Positions 28,316 to 39,000 of a stretch of DNA of 64,000 nucleotides are shown in pieces. How positions within the stretch are numbered: position 1 is the first letter of the stretch; each line of letters begins with the position of its first letter. The stretch spans positions 1 to 64,000 of the forward strand of contig NZ_JALJQZ010000015.1 in the NCBI RefSeq assembly GCF_022968395.1, in the 5' to 3' direction. The notes under the pieces were generated by a model. The model worked only from the letters and a program-made list of their open reading frames with translations, had not been told where the DNA came from and searched no databases. The stretch comes from Affinirhizobium lemnae (GTDB lineage: Bacteria > Pseudomonadota > Alphaproteobacteria > Rhizobiales > Rhizobiaceae). A program made the position numbers and the translations under genes.

Positions 28316-29983
28316 TCAGCCGCTGGCCAACAAACGGGCAGCGGCGGCCCTTGCCTCATCGGTCACTGTTGCGCCGGAGAGCATGCGCGCAATTTCTTCG
28401 GCACGGTGTTCCGGCGTCATGGTGGCCACGCGTGTTGCGATCTTGTCTGATCCTTCGACTGGACCCTTGGAGATCAGAAGATGCGTTGCTGCTCTTGCGG
28501 CAACCTGCGGCGCATGCGTGACGGACAGCACCTGCACCTTGTCTGAAAGCCGCTTCAACCGCTGGCCGATCGCATCGGCCACAGCACCGCCCACGCCGGT
28601 ATCGATTTCATCGAACACGAGCGTCGGAGCGGAACCACGGTCCGCCAAGGCCACCTTGAGCGCCAGCAGGAAGCGGGAAAGCTCGCCGCCGGACGCCACC
28701 TTCATGATCGGCCCTGGCCGCGTGCCGGGGTTGGTCTGCACATGGAACTCGACGGTATCAATGCCTTCAGCGCTGGCATTGTCCGCATCCGGCGTAACAT
28801 TCACCATGAAGCGCGCCCGCTCCAGCTTCAATGCCGGAAGCTCTGCCATCACCGCATCCGCCAAAGCATTGGCACCGTTGACGCGCTTGGATGAAAGGGA
28901 AGTGGCCGCGCGGTCATAGTCAGCCTTGGCGCTCGCTGCAGCCTTCTCCAGCGCGCCAAGCCTCTCCTCGCCCGCGTCCAGCTCGGCGAGATCAGCGACC
29001 ATCTTGGCGGCCAGTGCGGGCAGTTCCGCCACCGCAACGGAATATTTCCGGCTTGCAGCGCGGAGCGAAAACAGACGTTCCTCGACACGCTCCAGCTCGC
29101 GCGGATCAAATTCCGTACGCCGAAGCGCAGCCTCGGCTTCCATCTGCGCATTCGACAGATTATCGAGCGCGGCATCGAGAAGTTGAACCGTATCTTCCAG
29201 CAGGCCGGGCGCCTCATGGCTCTTGCGTTCCAGACGGCGCACCAGCGAAGCAATCAACGGAACCGGCGAAGCATTACCGTTCAGAAACTCGCAGGCCTCT
29301 GCAATATCGCCTGCAATACGCTCGGACTTCTGCATCCGGGCGCGATGCTCCGCAAGCTCATCCTCTTCGCCATCGCGGGGGCTTAAGCCCTCAAGCTCCT
29401 CGACCGAGGCTCTGAGATAGTCGGCCTCACGCGCTGCGGCCTCCACACGGGCACGGTGCGTTTTCAGCGCCCGTTCCGCATCGCGCCAGGATTTGTATAG
29501 CCCACCAAGCTGCGCTACCTCTTCCGTCAGGCCGGTGAACGCGTCGAGCAGGGTGCGGTGGGCATTGATGTCGACAAGGGCGCGGTCGTCATGCTGCCCG
29601 TGAATTTCGACGAGGTACTGGCCAAGCTGGCGCATCAGTTGGACACTAACCGGCTGGTCATTGATGGATGCCTTGGTGCGACCGTCCGCTGATTGGACGC
29701 GGCGGAAAATCAGATCACCGTCATCGTCGAGCCCATTTTCACGCAGAAGAAGCCGCACGGGATGATGGCCGGGAACATCGAAAACAGCCGTCACCTGCCC
29801 CTTGTCCAGCCCGTGCCGCACAAGGCCGCCATCGCCCCTGCCGCCAAGCGCCAGGGAAAGGCTGTCGAGTAGAATGGATTTGCCCGCACCCGTTTCGCCC
29901 GTCAGGACCGAAAGCCCTTTTTCGAAGGACAGGTCAAGCCGCTCGATCAAGACGATATCGCGGATCGACAACTGGATGAGCAT
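28316..29983 (-). CDS. recN: DNA repair protein RecN
   Basis: A 555-residue SMC-like ATPase. Walker A is GETGAGKS at 29-36 near the N-terminus; the C-terminal half carries the ABC signature (ASGGELSRF) and Walker B in TLVFDEIDTGVGG; coiled coil lies between. It acts in double-strand break repair. It lies 40 bases downstream of bamD on the same strand. I saw no GTTC-N7-GTTC LexA box in the gap, so SOS control, if any, is not visible here. Confidence 0.95.
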   Translation of the reverse strand: MLIQLSIRDIVLIERLDLSFEKGLSVLTGETGAGKSILLDSLSLALGGRGDGGLVRHGLDKGQVTAVFDVPGHHPVRLLLRENGLDDDGDLIFRRVQSADGRTKASINDQPVSVQLMRQLGQYLVEIHGQHDDRALVDINAHRTLLDAFTGLTEEVAQLGGLYKSWRDAERALKTHRARVEAAAREADYLRASVEELEGLSPRDGEEDELAEHRARMQKSERIAGDIAEACEFLNGNASPVPLIASLVRRLERKSHEAPGLLEDTVQLLDAALDNLSNAQMEAEAALRRTEFDPRELERVEERLFSLRAASRKYSVAVAELPALAAKMVADLAELDAGEERLGALEKAAASAKADYDRAATSLSSKRVNGANALADAVMAELPALKLERARFMVNVTPDADNASAEGIDTVEFHVQTNPGTRPGPIMKVASGGELSRFLLALKVALADRGSAPTLVFDEIDTGVGGAVADAIGQRLKRLSDKVQVLSVTHAPQVAARAATHLLISKGPVEGSDKIATRVATMTPEHRAEEIARMLSGATVTDEARAAAARLLASG

Positions 29984-30023
29984 GACGTTCCTATTTCACT
30001 GGATGAGCAGGGACGCTGGGCAA

Positions 30024-30890
30024 TCAGACGCCAATCAGCTTTGCGCCAGCGCGAGAAATCCATGAACCGCGGTTTTCGCGAGGCTCCAGACCACCGCCCT
30101 TCAACAACTTGAAGGAATCCGCGTACCACTGGCTGTCAGGATAGTTCTGGCCGAGAACGGCGGCAGCCGTCTGCGCCTCTTCCTGGACGCCCATTGCGTA
30201 ATAGGCCTCAACGAGGCGGGCCAGCGCCTCTTCAACCTGGTTGGTACGGCCATAGTTCTCGACCACGTTGCGGAAACGCTGGATTGCCGCAAGATACTCC
30301 TTGCGCTCCAGATAGTAGCGACCGACCTGCATTTCCTTGCCGGCCAGCTGGTCGCGCGCGAACCGCATCTTGGCCTGCGCATCTTCAACATATTCCGACT
30401 TCGGATAGTTATCGACAACCTTCTGCATGGCTTCGATCGTGCTACGCGCGGCCTTCTGGTCCTGCGTCACATCTGCGATCTGCTTCGAATAGGACAGACC
30501 CACGAGATACTGCACATAAGCGCTATCCTGCGAGCTGGGGTACTGCCTCAGATAGCGGTTACCCGTGGCCACGGCTTCATCATACTGCGCAAGGCGATAC
30601 TTGGAAAAGGTGCTCATCACGAGCGCCTTGCGGCCCCATTCCGTGAAAGGGTTCTGCCGATCGATCGAGTCGAACTTGCGGCTGGCTTCCGCAATATTGC
30701 CCGCCTTCATATTGGCGAGGCCCTGATTGTAAAGCTGCTCCGGAGGATCCGTCGCAAGCCCGAGCTTGGTAATATCGATGTCAGGATCTGACTGGCATGA
30801 CGTGACCAGCGCAGACGTGCCGACCAACAACAGAGACACCAGCGCTACTCGTGCAGTGTTTCTCATTCCAACAGACATAGACTCAGTCAT
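30024..30890 (-). CDS. bamD: Outer membrane assembly lipoprotein BamD
   Basis: A 288-residue lipoprotein with a signal peptide and lipobox LVTSC (lipidated Cys32), followed by a tetratricopeptide-like array typical of BamD (ComL/YfiO): [54 protein letters not shown] and later repeats. It is the essential partner of BamA in beta-barrel insertion. Start ATG 30890 has GGGAA seven bases before; an upstream ATG at 30911 is less likely. It has its own upstream region, separated from lpxC by a terminator. Confidence 0.94.
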   Translation of the reverse strand: MTESMSVGMRNTARVALVSLLLVGTSALVTSCQSDPDIDITKLGLATDPPEQLYNQGLANMKAGNIAEASRKFDSIDRQNPFTEWGRKALVMSTFSKYRLAQYDEAVATGNRYLRQYPSSQDSAYVQYLVGLSYSKQIADVTQDQKAARSTIEAMQKVVDNYPKSEYVEDAQAKMRFARDQLAGKEMQVGRYYLERKEYLAAIQRFRNVVENYGRTNQVEEALARLVEAYYAMGVQEEAQTAAAVLGQNYPDSQWYADSFKLLKGGGLEPRENRGSWISRAGAKLIGV

Positions 30891-31020
30891 TCGACAGTTC
30901 CCGATTGCCACGCGATATTACATCGACCGCCCGAATTGGCGTTCTAGCCATATAAGAAGCAAGAGAGCAACGCAATGATGTGGCTTTGACGCAATTTTGT
31001 GGCACGCTTGCCCAAGTTCC

Positions 31021-31049
31021 AAAAAGAAAAGCCGCCTCGGACGGGCGGC
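31021..31049 (-). terminator. Rho-independent terminator after lpxC
   Basis: On the minus strand a GCCGCC/GGCGGC stem (31031-31036 and 31044-31049) with a seven-base loop is followed by TTTTCTTTTT (complement of 31021-31030). It lies 24 bases past the lpxC stop, so bamD needs its own promoter or read-through. Confidence 0.75.
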
Positions 31050-31072
31050 CAATCAGATTTTGCAATGTCAAC

Positions 31073-32026
31073 TCAACCAACGGACGGAGCGAGCTCCTGC
31101 ACCTTGACCGGCACGAACTCTCTGGCGCGAACCCGCTGGCTGCGGCTTGGGGCTTCAACCAACTCATAGGCGGTCGGATCGCTCATCAGCGCCTTCAGGG
31201 CATTGGCATTCATCTTGTGTCCACCACGATAGGAACGATAGCAGCCGATGAACTGCGCACCGGCAAGCGCCAGATCACCCACGGCATCCAAAGTCTTGTG
31301 ACGAACGAACTCGTCAGCGAATCGCAGACCTTCCACGTTCACCACGGTATTGTCGTCTGAAATGACCACCGAATTCTCCAGCGAAGAACCCAGCGCGAAC
31401 CCCGCAGCCCAAAGGCGCTCGACATCGCGCATGAAGCCGAAGGTGCGAGCGCGGGAGAGTTCATCACGGAACACATTCGCCGTCAGATCACCCTTCCAGG
31501 ACTGGCGACCGATCAGCGGCGATTCGAAATCGATTTCCACCTCGAAGCGTGTGCCATCATAGGGACGAAACTCGGACCACGAGGCCCCTGATTCGATGCG
31601 TACCGGCTTCAGAACACGAATATAACGGCGCTTTTCGCCGAGATTGACCATTCCGGCGCTTTCGATCGCTTCGATGAAAGGGAAGGAAGAGCCATCCATG
31701 ATCGGCATTTCAGCGCCCTCGACTTCAACGATGACGTTGTCGAGCCCAAGCGCATATAAGGCCGCCATGACGTGTTCAATCGTCGCAACAGACCGTGGCA
31801 GCGAGGTGCCGAGCACCGTGCACAGATCCGTATTCCCGACGTTGGAAGACACCGCCTTGTATTCAACACTTGAACCATCGGCAAAACTGCGGCTGAAAAT
31901 GATGCCAGTCCCCGGATCTGCGGGTTGGAACGTTATCGAGACCGGGCTTCCGGAATGAACACCGATTCCCGAAAGTGTTACCGGCGATGCGATCGTTGTT
32001 TGAAAACCCAAAAATCCAACAGTCAT
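31073..32026 (-). CDS. lpxC: UDP-3-O-acyl-N-acetylglucosamine deacetylase LpxC
   Basis: A 317-residue zinc deacetylase, the first committed step of lipid A synthesis. Visible are the N-terminal GIGVHSG, the first zinc ligand in IEHVMAAL, the MPIMDGSSFPF motif, and the late HKTLDAVGDLALAG and RGGHKMN motifs with the remaining ligands and catalytic residues. I place the start at ATG 32026 (MTVGFLGFQT, AAGG eight bases before), giving the family length; ATG 32041 adds five residues. It is the last gene of the minus-strand ddl-ftsQAZ-lpxC run, after a terminator at 32230-32257. Confidence 0.95.
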   Translation of the reverse strand: MTVGFLGFQTTIASPVTLSGIGVHSGSPVSITFQPADPGTGIIFSRSFADGSSVEYKAVSSNVGNTDLCTVLGTSLPRSVATIEHVMAALYALGLDNVIVEVEGAEMPIMDGSSFPFIEAIESAGMVNLGEKRRYIRVLKPVRIESGASWSEFRPYDGTRFEVEIDFESPLIGRQSWKGDLTANVFRDELSRARTFGFMRDVERLWAAGFALGSSLENSVVISDDNTVVNVEGLRFADEFVRHKTLDAVGDLALAGAQFIGCYRSYRGGHKMNANALKALMSDPTAYELVEAPSRSQRVRAREFVPVKVQELAPSVG

Positions 32027-32229
32027 TCGTTTTGCCTTCATGTCTCCCGTCAATGCGGGAGTTATGTTCTTGGGGGTTAGACTCAAATCCACCTGACTCA
32101 GAACCCATTTATGATCCTGTAGATACGGCGGTCTCTTCCACAATCCAAATCACTGTTCATTTCGGATTGTAACGAAAACCCCCGCTCGAAAACGTCTCAA
32201 CCGATTCTCGCAACCCTCTAGACCGCAAA

Positions 32230-32257
32230 GAAAAACCCGGACTTGCGATCCGGGTTC
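32230..32257 (-). terminator. Rho-independent terminator between ftsZ and lpxC
   Basis: Stem AACCCGGA/TCCGGGTT (minus strand; arms 32249-32256 and 32234-32241) with a seven-base loop runs into a T run (complement of 32230-32235). It lies 26 bases after the ftsZ stop and implies that most ftsZ transcription ends here. Confidence 0.75.
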
Positions 32258-32282
32258 CCATTGCTTTGCGATTCTCTTTGTT

Positions 32283-34133
32283 TCAGGTGGATTGACGGCG
32301 CAGGAAGGCAGGAATTTCCAGCTGGTCGTCATCCTGATGATGTGATGACGGAACGGCACGACCGTGATCATCCAGGTTGCCGCGACGCGGTGCGTACAGG
32401 CTTGCTTCTGGCGAAAGCGCACGACGCTGCTGCGACGCGGCGGATGGTGCTGCCGTCATGTCGGAAGCAACCTGCTCTTCTTCATCACGGCGACCAAGCG
32501 AATTCGTGATGCGCTTGAGAAGGCCCATCGGTCCACGCTCTTCCTGTGGGGCTGCCACAGGCTGCGTGCGCTGTTCCATTTCAGCCTTCACCACTGGTGG
32601 GAAATCTTCCACCTTTGGCATGCGAACCTGATCAACGGTCTGGCGAACGATGGGAGCGATAGGCTCGATCGGTGGAGGCGCCATACGCGGTGCAGGTGAG
32701 GCGGCCATCGGCTGCGGAGCAGGCTGCGCCGAGAAGCTCGGAGCCTGCGGTGCTGCCGTGAAGGACGGAGCCGGAGCTGCACCATAGGAAGGTGCTGGCG
32801 CAGATGGCTGCATCGGAAGCGGAGCCGGACGCTGGGCAACGGGCTCGACCGGAGCAGCAGCCTGGAACAGGCGGCTCTGCGGACGGAACTCGTCAGCGGC
32901 TGGCGCAGCAGCGACCGGTGCAGGCTGCGGTGCTGGCGCCTGCTGGACAGGTGCTGCAGCCACTGGTGCCGGAATCGAAAGTTCGCGTTCCATCTGGGCT
33001 TCTGCCTGACGGATCGTTTCCGCAACCGGATCAACCGGAGCAGGACGGGGGGCCTGCATCATCGCAGGCTGAACTGCGGCCGGAGCCGAAGCAACGGCCG
33101 CGGAAGGACGGATAATCGGCTTCTGCGCAGCGCGCATGTCGGCTCCGCGGAGATCGTTTGCGTTGTGCGCACGATCAATGCCGGTTGCCACGACGGAAAC
33201 GCGGATGACGCCTTCCAGAGCTTCGTCGAAGGTCGCACCGAGGATGATGTTCGCATCCGGATCGACTTCTTCGCGAATGCGGCTTGCCGCTTCATCGACT
33301 TCGAACAGCGTCAGGTCGCGACCACCGGTGATGGAGATCAGCAGGCCCTGCGCGCCCTTCATGGAGGTTTCATCCAGCAGCGGGTTGGCAATGGCCGCTT
33401 CAGCAGCCTGCATTGCACGGCCTTCGCCGGAAGCCTCGCCGGTGCCCATCATTGCGCGGCCCATTTCGCGCATCACGGAGCGAACGTCCGCGAAGTCGAG
33501 GTTGATGAGACCTTCCTTGACCATCAGGTCGGTGATGCAGGCAACGCCCGAGTAGAGAACCTGGTCCGCCATGGCGAATGCATCGGCAAACGTGGTCTTG
33601 TCATTGGCGATACGGAAGAGGTTCTGGTTCGGGATGATGATCAGCGTATCGACGGACTTCTGAAGCTCCTGAATACCCTGCTCCGCCAACCGCATGCGGC
33701 GGCCACCTTCAAAGTGGAAAGGCTTGGTAACGACACCAACGGTCAGGATACCCTTGCTGCGGGCAGCCTGGGCAACCACCGGCGCAGCGCCCGTACCCGT
33801 ACCGCCGCCCATGCCGGCCGTAACGAAGCACATATGCGTGCTGGACAGGTGATCCATGATTTCATCGAGGCATTCCTCAGCGGCAGCGCGACCGACTTCC
33901 GGCTGCGAACCCGCGCCAAGACCTTCGGTGACCTGAACGCCCATCTGGATGATTCGCTCGGCCTTCGACATCATGAGGGCCTGCGCATCCGTGTTGGCAA
34001 CGACGAAATCGACGCCTTCCAGGCCTGCGGTGATCATGTTGTTGACGGCGTTACCGCCGCCTCCGCCAACGCCGAAGACGGTGATCCGAGGCTTCAGCTC
34101 GGTAATGTCCGGCTTTTGCAGCTTGATGGTCAT
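32283..34133 (-). CDS. ftsZ: Cell division protein FtsZ
   Basis: A 616-residue tubulin homologue. The GTP-binding core covers about residues 15-330, with [10 protein letters not shown] at 109-118 and the T7 loop motif [11 protein letters not shown]. Beyond it lies a very long linker (about 330-590) rich in Pro, Ala and Gln, far longer than in E. coli (383 residues in all) but usual for Rhizobiales. The C-terminal peptide [11 protein letters not shown] matches the FtsA/membrane-tether binding tail. It polymerises into the division ring. Start ATG 34133 is 86 bases after the ftsA stop; the frame is open 36 bases further upstream without support. Confidence 0.97.
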   Translation of the reverse strand: MTIKLQKPDITELKPRITVFGVGGGGGNAVNNMITAGLEGVDFVVANTDAQALMMSKAERIIQMGVQVTEGLGAGSQPEVGRAAAEECLDEIMDHLSSTHMCFVTAGMGGGTGTGAAPVVAQAARSKGILTVGVVTKPFHFEGGRRMRLAEQGIQELQKSVDTLIIIPNQNLFRIANDKTTFADAFAMADQVLYSGVACITDLMVKEGLINLDFADVRSVMREMGRAMMGTGEASGEGRAMQAAEAAIANPLLDETSMKGAQGLLISITGGRDLTLFEVDEAASRIREEVDPDANIILGATFDEALEGVIRVSVVATGIDRAHNANDLRGADMRAAQKPIIRPSAAVASAPAAVQPAMMQAPRPAPVDPVAETIRQAEAQMERELSIPAPVAAAPVQQAPAPQPAPVAAAPAADEFRPQSRLFQAAAPVEPVAQRPAPLPMQPSAPAPSYGAAPAPSFTAAPQAPSFSAQPAPQPMAASPAPRMAPPPIEPIAPIVRQTVDQVRMPKVEDFPPVVKAEMEQRTQPVAAPQEERGPMGLLKRITNSLGRRDEEEQVASDMTAAPSAASQQRRALSPEASLYAPRRGNLDDHGRAVPSSHHQDDDQLEIPAFLRRQST

Positions 34134-34219
34134 ATGAACCGTTCCTTTTTTCTCTGGCCGCCTCGCCAAGCGCGCCGATCTCTTTCATTACGCTGACACC
34201 CTTGCCTGAAACTAGAGCG

Positions 34220-35551
34220 TCAAAAACTCTCCTTGAGCCACTGCCCCATGCGGGCAAAACGGCCACCACCGCCGCCGAGCGTAGACAACAGTCCACCCTG
34301 CTCGGAATGCGTTTCCATGTCTGCGACCTGCGGATAGATCAAAAGACCGACCGCAGTCGAAAAGGCCGGACCCTTGGCAGCAGTCGGCAAACCGGAGACC
34401 CCCATGGGGCGACCAATGCGGACATTACGGGCAAGAATACGGCGGGCCGTATCCGGCAGGCCGGTCAGCTGGCTGGCACCGCCTGTCAGAACCACACGCT
34501 TTCCGACGATCGGGCTGAAACCCGATTTCTGAATGCGATCGCGAATCAGTTCCAGCGTCTCTTCAAGGCGAGCCCGGACGATTCGGGTCACCAGAGCGCG
34601 CGGAACCTGTGTAGGCTGATCGCGATCGTCTTCGCCAATCGGCGGAACGGAGATCAGGTCGCGCTCATCTGCTGCGGTGGCAATGGCGGAGCCATGAACC
34701 ACTTTCAGGCGTTCAGCATCTTCGATTCGGGTCGAAAGCCCCCGCGCCAGATCGGTGGTCACATGATGACCGCCAATGCTGATGGCATCAGTGTGAACCA
34801 GCTTGCCCTCGGCGAAGACGGAGATGGTCGTCGCTCCACCACCCATGTCGATGGCGGCGCAACCAAGCTCGACCTCATCATCCACCAGAGCCGCAAGGCC
34901 GCTGGCATAAGGCGTCGCAACAATACCTTCCACCGACAGGTGGGCACGATTGACGCACAACTCGATGTTCTTGAGTGCGGCCCGCTCAGCTGTCACCACA
35001 TGCATGTCGACGCCAAGAAGATCCCCGTACATGGAAAGCGGGTCGCGAATCCCCTGCTCTCCATCAAGGGAAAAGCCTGTCGGCAGCGAATGAAGAACGG
35101 CACGATCCTGTCGGCGAGACTGTTGGCTGGCAGCGACAAGTACCTTGCGAAGGTCGGAAGCCTCGACTTCCTGCCCGCCCAGATCGATGCTGGCCGTGTA
35201 GACATCGCTGGTCAGGCGACCGGCAGAGACGTTGACGATAAGACTATCTACCGTCAAACCGGCCATACGCTCGGCAGCATCGACAGCCAGACGCACGACG
35301 CTTTCGACGGCATCGATATCGGCAATGACGCCGGACTTCACGCCGCGCGAACGCTGGTGACCGATCCCGATGATTTCAACATTGTGCGTGCGGTTCGGCA
35401 GAATCTGGCTCTCCTTCCGGGGGGTCAGACGGCCAATCATGCATACGATCTTGCTGGAGCCGATATCTAGGATGGAAACGACATGCGACCGCTTCGAGGA
35501 CAAGGGCTTCAAGCGGGGCAGACCCAAACCGGAAGAACCGAACAAGCTCAC
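34220..35551 (-). CDS. ftsA: Cell division protein FtsA
   Basis: A 443-residue actin-like ATPase that anchors FtsZ filaments. It has the first phosphate loop in VSILDIGSSKIVCMIG, the 1C domain insertion, GAAIDMGGGATTISVF and VVLTGGASQLTG. The C-terminus ends in the amphipathic tail QWLKESF that binds membrane. Start GTG 35551 overlaps the ftsQ stop (GTGA), so it is translationally coupled to ftsQ. Confidence 0.96.
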   Translation of the reverse strand: MSLFGSSGLGLPRLKPLSSKRSHVVSILDIGSSKIVCMIGRLTPRKESQILPNRTHNVEIIGIGHQRSRGVKSGVIADIDAVESVVRLAVDAAERMAGLTVDSLIVNVSAGRLTSDVYTASIDLGGQEVEASDLRKVLVAASQQSRRQDRAVLHSLPTGFSLDGEQGIRDPLSMYGDLLGVDMHVVTAERAALKNIELCVNRAHLSVEGIVATPYASGLAALVDDEVELGCAAIDMGGGATTISVFAEGKLVHTDAISIGGHHVTTDLARGLSTRIEDAERLKVVHGSAIATAADERDLISVPPIGEDDRDQPTQVPRALVTRIVRARLEETLELIRDRIQKSGFSPIVGKRVVLTGGASQLTGLPDTARRILARNVRIGRPMGVSGLPTAAKGPAFSTAVGLLIYPQVADMETHSEQGGLLSTLGGGGGRFARMGQWLKESF

Positions 35552-36477
35552 GTCTGACCTCCAGCTTTCTTCAATGCTTTCGCGCGTGCGGCCAGAGCCT
35601 GTTCACGCCGTTCCTGTGCGCCTTCGGTCAGGCGGATTGTCGTGCGATCCGACAGGCGAAGGTCGATAGCGGCGATATCCCGCTCAAGCACATCTTCAGC
35701 AGCCTCGTATGTGGCCAGGAAGGCGAGCGCTTCTTCGACGCCCTCTTCCGGCAGCTTGATAATGACGCCGTTATTGAGGTGCAGATCCCAGCGACGACCG
35801 GCAACGCGCACATATGCGCGCACACGGGAGCGCAAATCCGGCCAGCCCGCCATTTCGGCCTGGAACGAGGCTGCGGCCTTTTCAGCGCCGCGTCCGACAA
35901 ATAGAGGAAGAGATGCAAATTTGCTGTCGCGCAGAGGTGCGATGACGCTGCCATTCTTCTCGATAAGCGAAAGCTCGGAACCATTCTGCCAGATGCCGAA
36001 TGCCTCACGCTCCTTGAGCGTCACCTCAATGGTCTTCGGATAGACTTTGCGCACTTCGGCATATTGAACCCAGGGCAGCTTGCTCAGCTTCTGGCGCGCA
36101 CCTTCCACATCCAGCGCAACGAGCGAGGTCGTCCCATCCAGCCCGAGCAGTTGCAGGATATCGATTTCCGAGGTTTCACTGTTGCCGGAGACGCGGACAT
36201 TTTCGATGGCAAAGCCCACTGCGGCCGTCGTGCTTTGCGCAAAATCGTCGGTGTGACCGCCGAGCGACATACCGTAGAGACCGACCATGCCGAAGAAGGC
36301 GAAAACGGACACTGTACCGGTATGGCGAGGAATATGAACGCGGCCCGTTGCAAGGCTCACGCAGAATCGCACCACACGCCGAAGCGGACGCGGCAACACA
36401 AGACGCTCATCGCTGGGCTTGCCAGCACCGTAGCGCAGTTCTTCACCGGTATTGGATTTACCGTTTAGCGAGAACAC
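35548..36477 (-). CDS. ftsQ: Cell division protein FtsQ
   Basis: A 309-residue bitopic divisome protein: cytoplasmic N-terminus, one membrane helix about 53-72, a POTRA domain starting at [19 protein letters not shown], then the FtsQ/DivIB domain with [23 protein letters not shown] choose GTG 36477 since GGAGG lies seven bases before it; ATG 36498 lies inside ddl with poorer support. It overlaps the ddl stop by 13 bases and ftsA by four. Confidence 0.93.
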   Translation of the reverse strand: MFSLNGKSNTGEELRYGAGKPSDERLVLPRPLRRVVRFCVSLATGRVHIPRHTGTVSVFAFFGMVGLYGMSLGGHTDDFAQSTTAAVGFAIENVRVSGNSETSEIDILQLLGLDGTTSLVALDVEGARQKLSKLPWVQYAEVRKVYPKTIEVTLKEREAFGIWQNGSELSLIEKNGSVIAPLRDSKFASLPLFVGRGAEKAAASFQAEMAGWPDLRSRVRAYVRVAGRRWDLHLNNGVIIKLPEEGVEEALAFLATYEAAEDVLERDIAAIDLRLSDRTTIRLTEGAQERREQALAARAKALKKAGGQT

Positions 36478-37391
36478 GAAGCATCCTCCACCATCCAACG
36501 GACGAGTTCACCAAAGCTGCGACCGCCGTGAGCGGCCATTTCAGGCACCAGGGAGGTGGGCGTCATGCCAGGCTGGGTGTTGATTTCCAGCCAGATGAGC
36601 TCGCCATCTTCAGTCTTGGTATCGTCGAAACGGAAATCGGAGCGACTCACGCCGCGGCATCCCATCGCCTGATGCGCCTTGACCGCCAGTGTTTGAACCT
36701 TTTGGTAAATATTTAATGAAATTTGCGCGGGAATGACATGCTTTGATCCGCCATCCGCATACTTCGAGTCGTAATCGTAGAAAGCACCGGAGACCGGGAC
36801 GATTTCCGTTACCCCCAACGCCACGCCATCCATGACGCCACAGGTCAGTTCGCGACCCGCGATGTAGCGCTCAACCATCACACGGTCGCCATAACGCCAG
36901 TCTGATGATCCGATAACCTGTGGTGGATGCGACTGACCTTCCTTGACGATCACGACGCCAAAAGACGAACCCTCGCAAACCGGCTTCACCACATAAGGTG
37001 GTTCCATTGGGTGCTTGTTACCGATGTCGAAACGGTTCAGATCAAGTCCGGCGGCAACGGGAATGCCGGCCGCAGCAGCAACGGTCTTCGCGCGCGCCTT
37101 ATCCATGGCAAGCGCCGAGGCCAGTACGCCGGAATGCGTATAAGGGATCCGCAGGTATTCAAGCACACCCTGAATGGAGCCATCTTCGCCATAGGGACCG
37201 TGCAACGCGTTGAAAGCGACATCCGGGCGTAGTTCAGCCAGAACGGCGGCAACATCGCGCCCAACGTCTACGCGCGTCACACGAAAGCCCTCCCCCTCGA
37301 GAGCTGTCGCGCAGGCATTTCCCGAGGACAAGCTAACCGGGCGCTCGGCGGACAATCCACCCATAAGAACAGCCACATGCTTGCCACTCAT
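36465..37391 (-). CDS. ddl: D-alanine--D-alanine ligase
   Basis: A 308-residue ATP-grasp ligase. Landmarks are the N-terminal [46 protein letters not shown] and the C-terminal [15 protein letters not shown]. It makes the D-Ala-D-Ala dipeptide used by MurF. Start ATG 37391 has GGAG six bases before (AAGGAGTATTCG). This is the first gene of the ddl-ftsQ-ftsA-ftsZ run; 279 bases of intergenic sequence precede it, with the divergent transporter on the other side. Confidence 0.95.
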   Translation of the reverse strand: MSGKHVAVLMGGLSAERPVSLSSGNACATALEGEGFRVTRVDVGRDVAAVLAELRPDVAFNALHGPYGEDGSIQGVLEYLRIPYTHSGVLASALAMDKARAKTVAAAAGIPVAAGLDLNRFDIGNKHPMEPPYVVKPVCEGSSFGVVIVKEGQSHPPQVIGSSDWRYGDRVMVERYIAGRELTCGVMDGVALGVTEIVPVSGAFYDYDSKYADGGSKHVIPAQISLNIYQKVQTLAVKAHQAMGCRGVSRSDFRFDDTKTEDGELIWLEINTQPGMTPTSLVPEMAAHGGRSFGELVRWMVEDASCSR

Positions 37392-37487
37392 CGAATACTC
37401 CTTGAAGACCGGGCCCATTAGACCCCATTCCTTGCGCCAAACTGACGCGAGAACCTGATTCCCGCACATCTTCATTAGTGCCGCAAC

Positions 37488-37495
37488 ATGGTTAA
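37488..37495 (-). promoter_or_regulatory. Possible CtrA box upstream of ddl
   Basis: The minus strand reads TTAACCAT, the full alphaproteobacterial CtrA half-palindrome, 97 bases before the ddl start codon. A GTTAAC lies 17 bases further upstream. CtrA controls ftsQA and ftsZ in Caulobacter, so the place is sensible. An eight-base match is expected about twice by chance in a 64-kb window on both strands, so this is only a candidate. Confidence 0.3.
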
Positions 37496-37670
37496 TGAAT
37501 CGTTTACTTTCGTTAACCCGCCATTGAAAAGCGTTGCGGATCAACGCCTACGCGGACATTGATAAAGAGTCAGAAAATATTGCTTCAGGCTTTTTCCTCG
37601 AAGGAAAATTACCCTAAACGAGGCCCGCGCCTTTTATTAAGGCTGCCTTATTAAGAAATCGGACAAGAAA

Positions 37671-38975
37671 ATGACCCATGCGATGCACACTGCGTCGCCG
37701 GCCGCCGAGCCGTTGAAACCCGCTGCACTGAATTCCCCTGCACGTGTTCTGACGGCCAGTCTGGTCGGAACGACGATCGAATTCTTCGACTTCTATGTAT
37801 ACGCCACGGCTGCGGTCCTGGTGTTCCCAACGCTGTTCTTCCCAAACAGCGATCCCATGACAGCGCTTCTGGCGTCCTTCGCCACATTCTCGATTGCCTT
37901 CTTCGCCCGCCCGTTTGGAGCCGTCGTCTTTGGTCACTTTGGCGATCGCGTCGGTCGCAAGACGACACTGGTGGCAGCACTTCTGACGATGGGCATCTCG
38001 ACGGTCATCATCGGACTGCTACCCTCCTATGAGCAGATCGGTGTCATCGCCCCTCTTCTGCTGGCTCTTTGCCGGTTCGGACAAGGCTTTGGTCTTGGCG
38101 GCGAATGGGGCGGCGCGGTCCTGCTCGCCACGGAAAATGCCCCGCCCGGCAAACGCTCATGGTATGGCATGTTCCCGCAGCTCGATGCGCCGGTCGGCCT
38201 CTTTCTGTCGTCCGGTATCTTTTGGCTTTTGCTGCATGTGATTTCGCAGGAAGCGCTGTTGAGCTGGGGCTGGCGCGTGCCGTTCCTCTCTTCGATCATT
38301 CTGATCGCGATTGGTCTCTGGGTTCGCCTGTCGATCACTGAAACGCCAGCGTTCCAGAAGGCGATCGATAGCAACGAGCGAGTGGAAATCCCGGTGGCGG
38401 AACTGTTCCGAAACCACAAGTGCAGCCTCGTGCTCAGCACCTTCGTGGCGCTGGCAACCTTCGTGCTCTTCTACATCGGGTCAGCCTACCTTCTGTCCTA
38501 CAACGTCAAGGTTCTGAAGATCTCCTTCATCGATGCGCTGGAAGTGCAGCTTCTGGGATCGGTTGTCTTCGGCCTCTTCATTCCCATCGCTGGCAAGCTG
38601 GCAGATCGCGTTGGTCGCCGGGAACTGTTGATCCTGGTGACGATCCTCATCGGCCTGTTCTCGTTCCTTCTGCCGACGCTGATGACAAGCGGAGAGACAG
38701 CAATCTTCATCTTCTCTGCTTCATCCATGGCGCTGATGGGCTTGACCTACGGCCTCATCGGTACTGCCCTTGCAGCCCCGTTCCCAACGGCTGTGCGTTA
38801 CACGGGCTCTTCCATCACCTTCAACTTCGCCGGCATCTTCGGCGCCTCGCTTGCACCTTACATCGCCACATGGCTGCAGACGAACTACGGCATGTTCTAT
38901 GTCGGGCTGTATTTGGGTGTAGCGGCGGTCATCACGCTGATCTGCATTCTTCTCTCTGGCAAGAACGAAGTCTGA
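37671..38975 (+). CDS. MHS family MFS transporter (metabolite:H+ symporter)
   Basis: A 434-residue transporter with twelve hydrophobic segments. The start region has ASLVGTTIEFFDFYVYATAA, typical of MHS proteins (shikimate, alpha-ketoglutarate, proline/betaine symporters), and the loop 2-3 motif HFGDRVGRKTTL plus the repeat ADRVGRRELL in the second half. It probably imports an organic acid or related small metabolite; the substrate is not readable. It lies on the plus strand inside the otherwise minus-strand dcw cluster, between murB and ddl. A strong terminator follows. The ATG has only a weak ribosome site. Confidence 0.88.
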   Translation: MTHAMHTASPAAEPLKPAALNSPARVLTASLVGTTIEFFDFYVYATAAVLVFPTLFFPNSDPMTALLASFATFSIAFFARPFGAVVFGHFGDRVGRKTTLVAALLTMGISTVIIGLLPSYEQIGVIAPLLLALCRFGQGFGLGGEWGGAVLLATENAPPGKRSWYGMFPQLDAPVGLFLSSGIFWLLLHVISQEALLSWGWRVPFLSSIILIAIGLWVRLSITETPAFQKAIDSNERVEIPVAELFRNHKCSLVLSTFVALATFVLFYIGSAYLLSYNVKVLKISFIDALEVQLLGSVVFGLFIPIAGKLADRVGRRELLILVTILIGLFSFLLPTLMTSGETAIFIFSASSMALMGLTYGLIGTALAAPFPTAVRYTGSSITFNFAGIFGASLAPYIATWLQTNYGMFYVGLYLGVAAVITLICILLSGKNEV

Positions 38976-39000
38976 TCTGAAGTAGAATCGAAAACATAAA

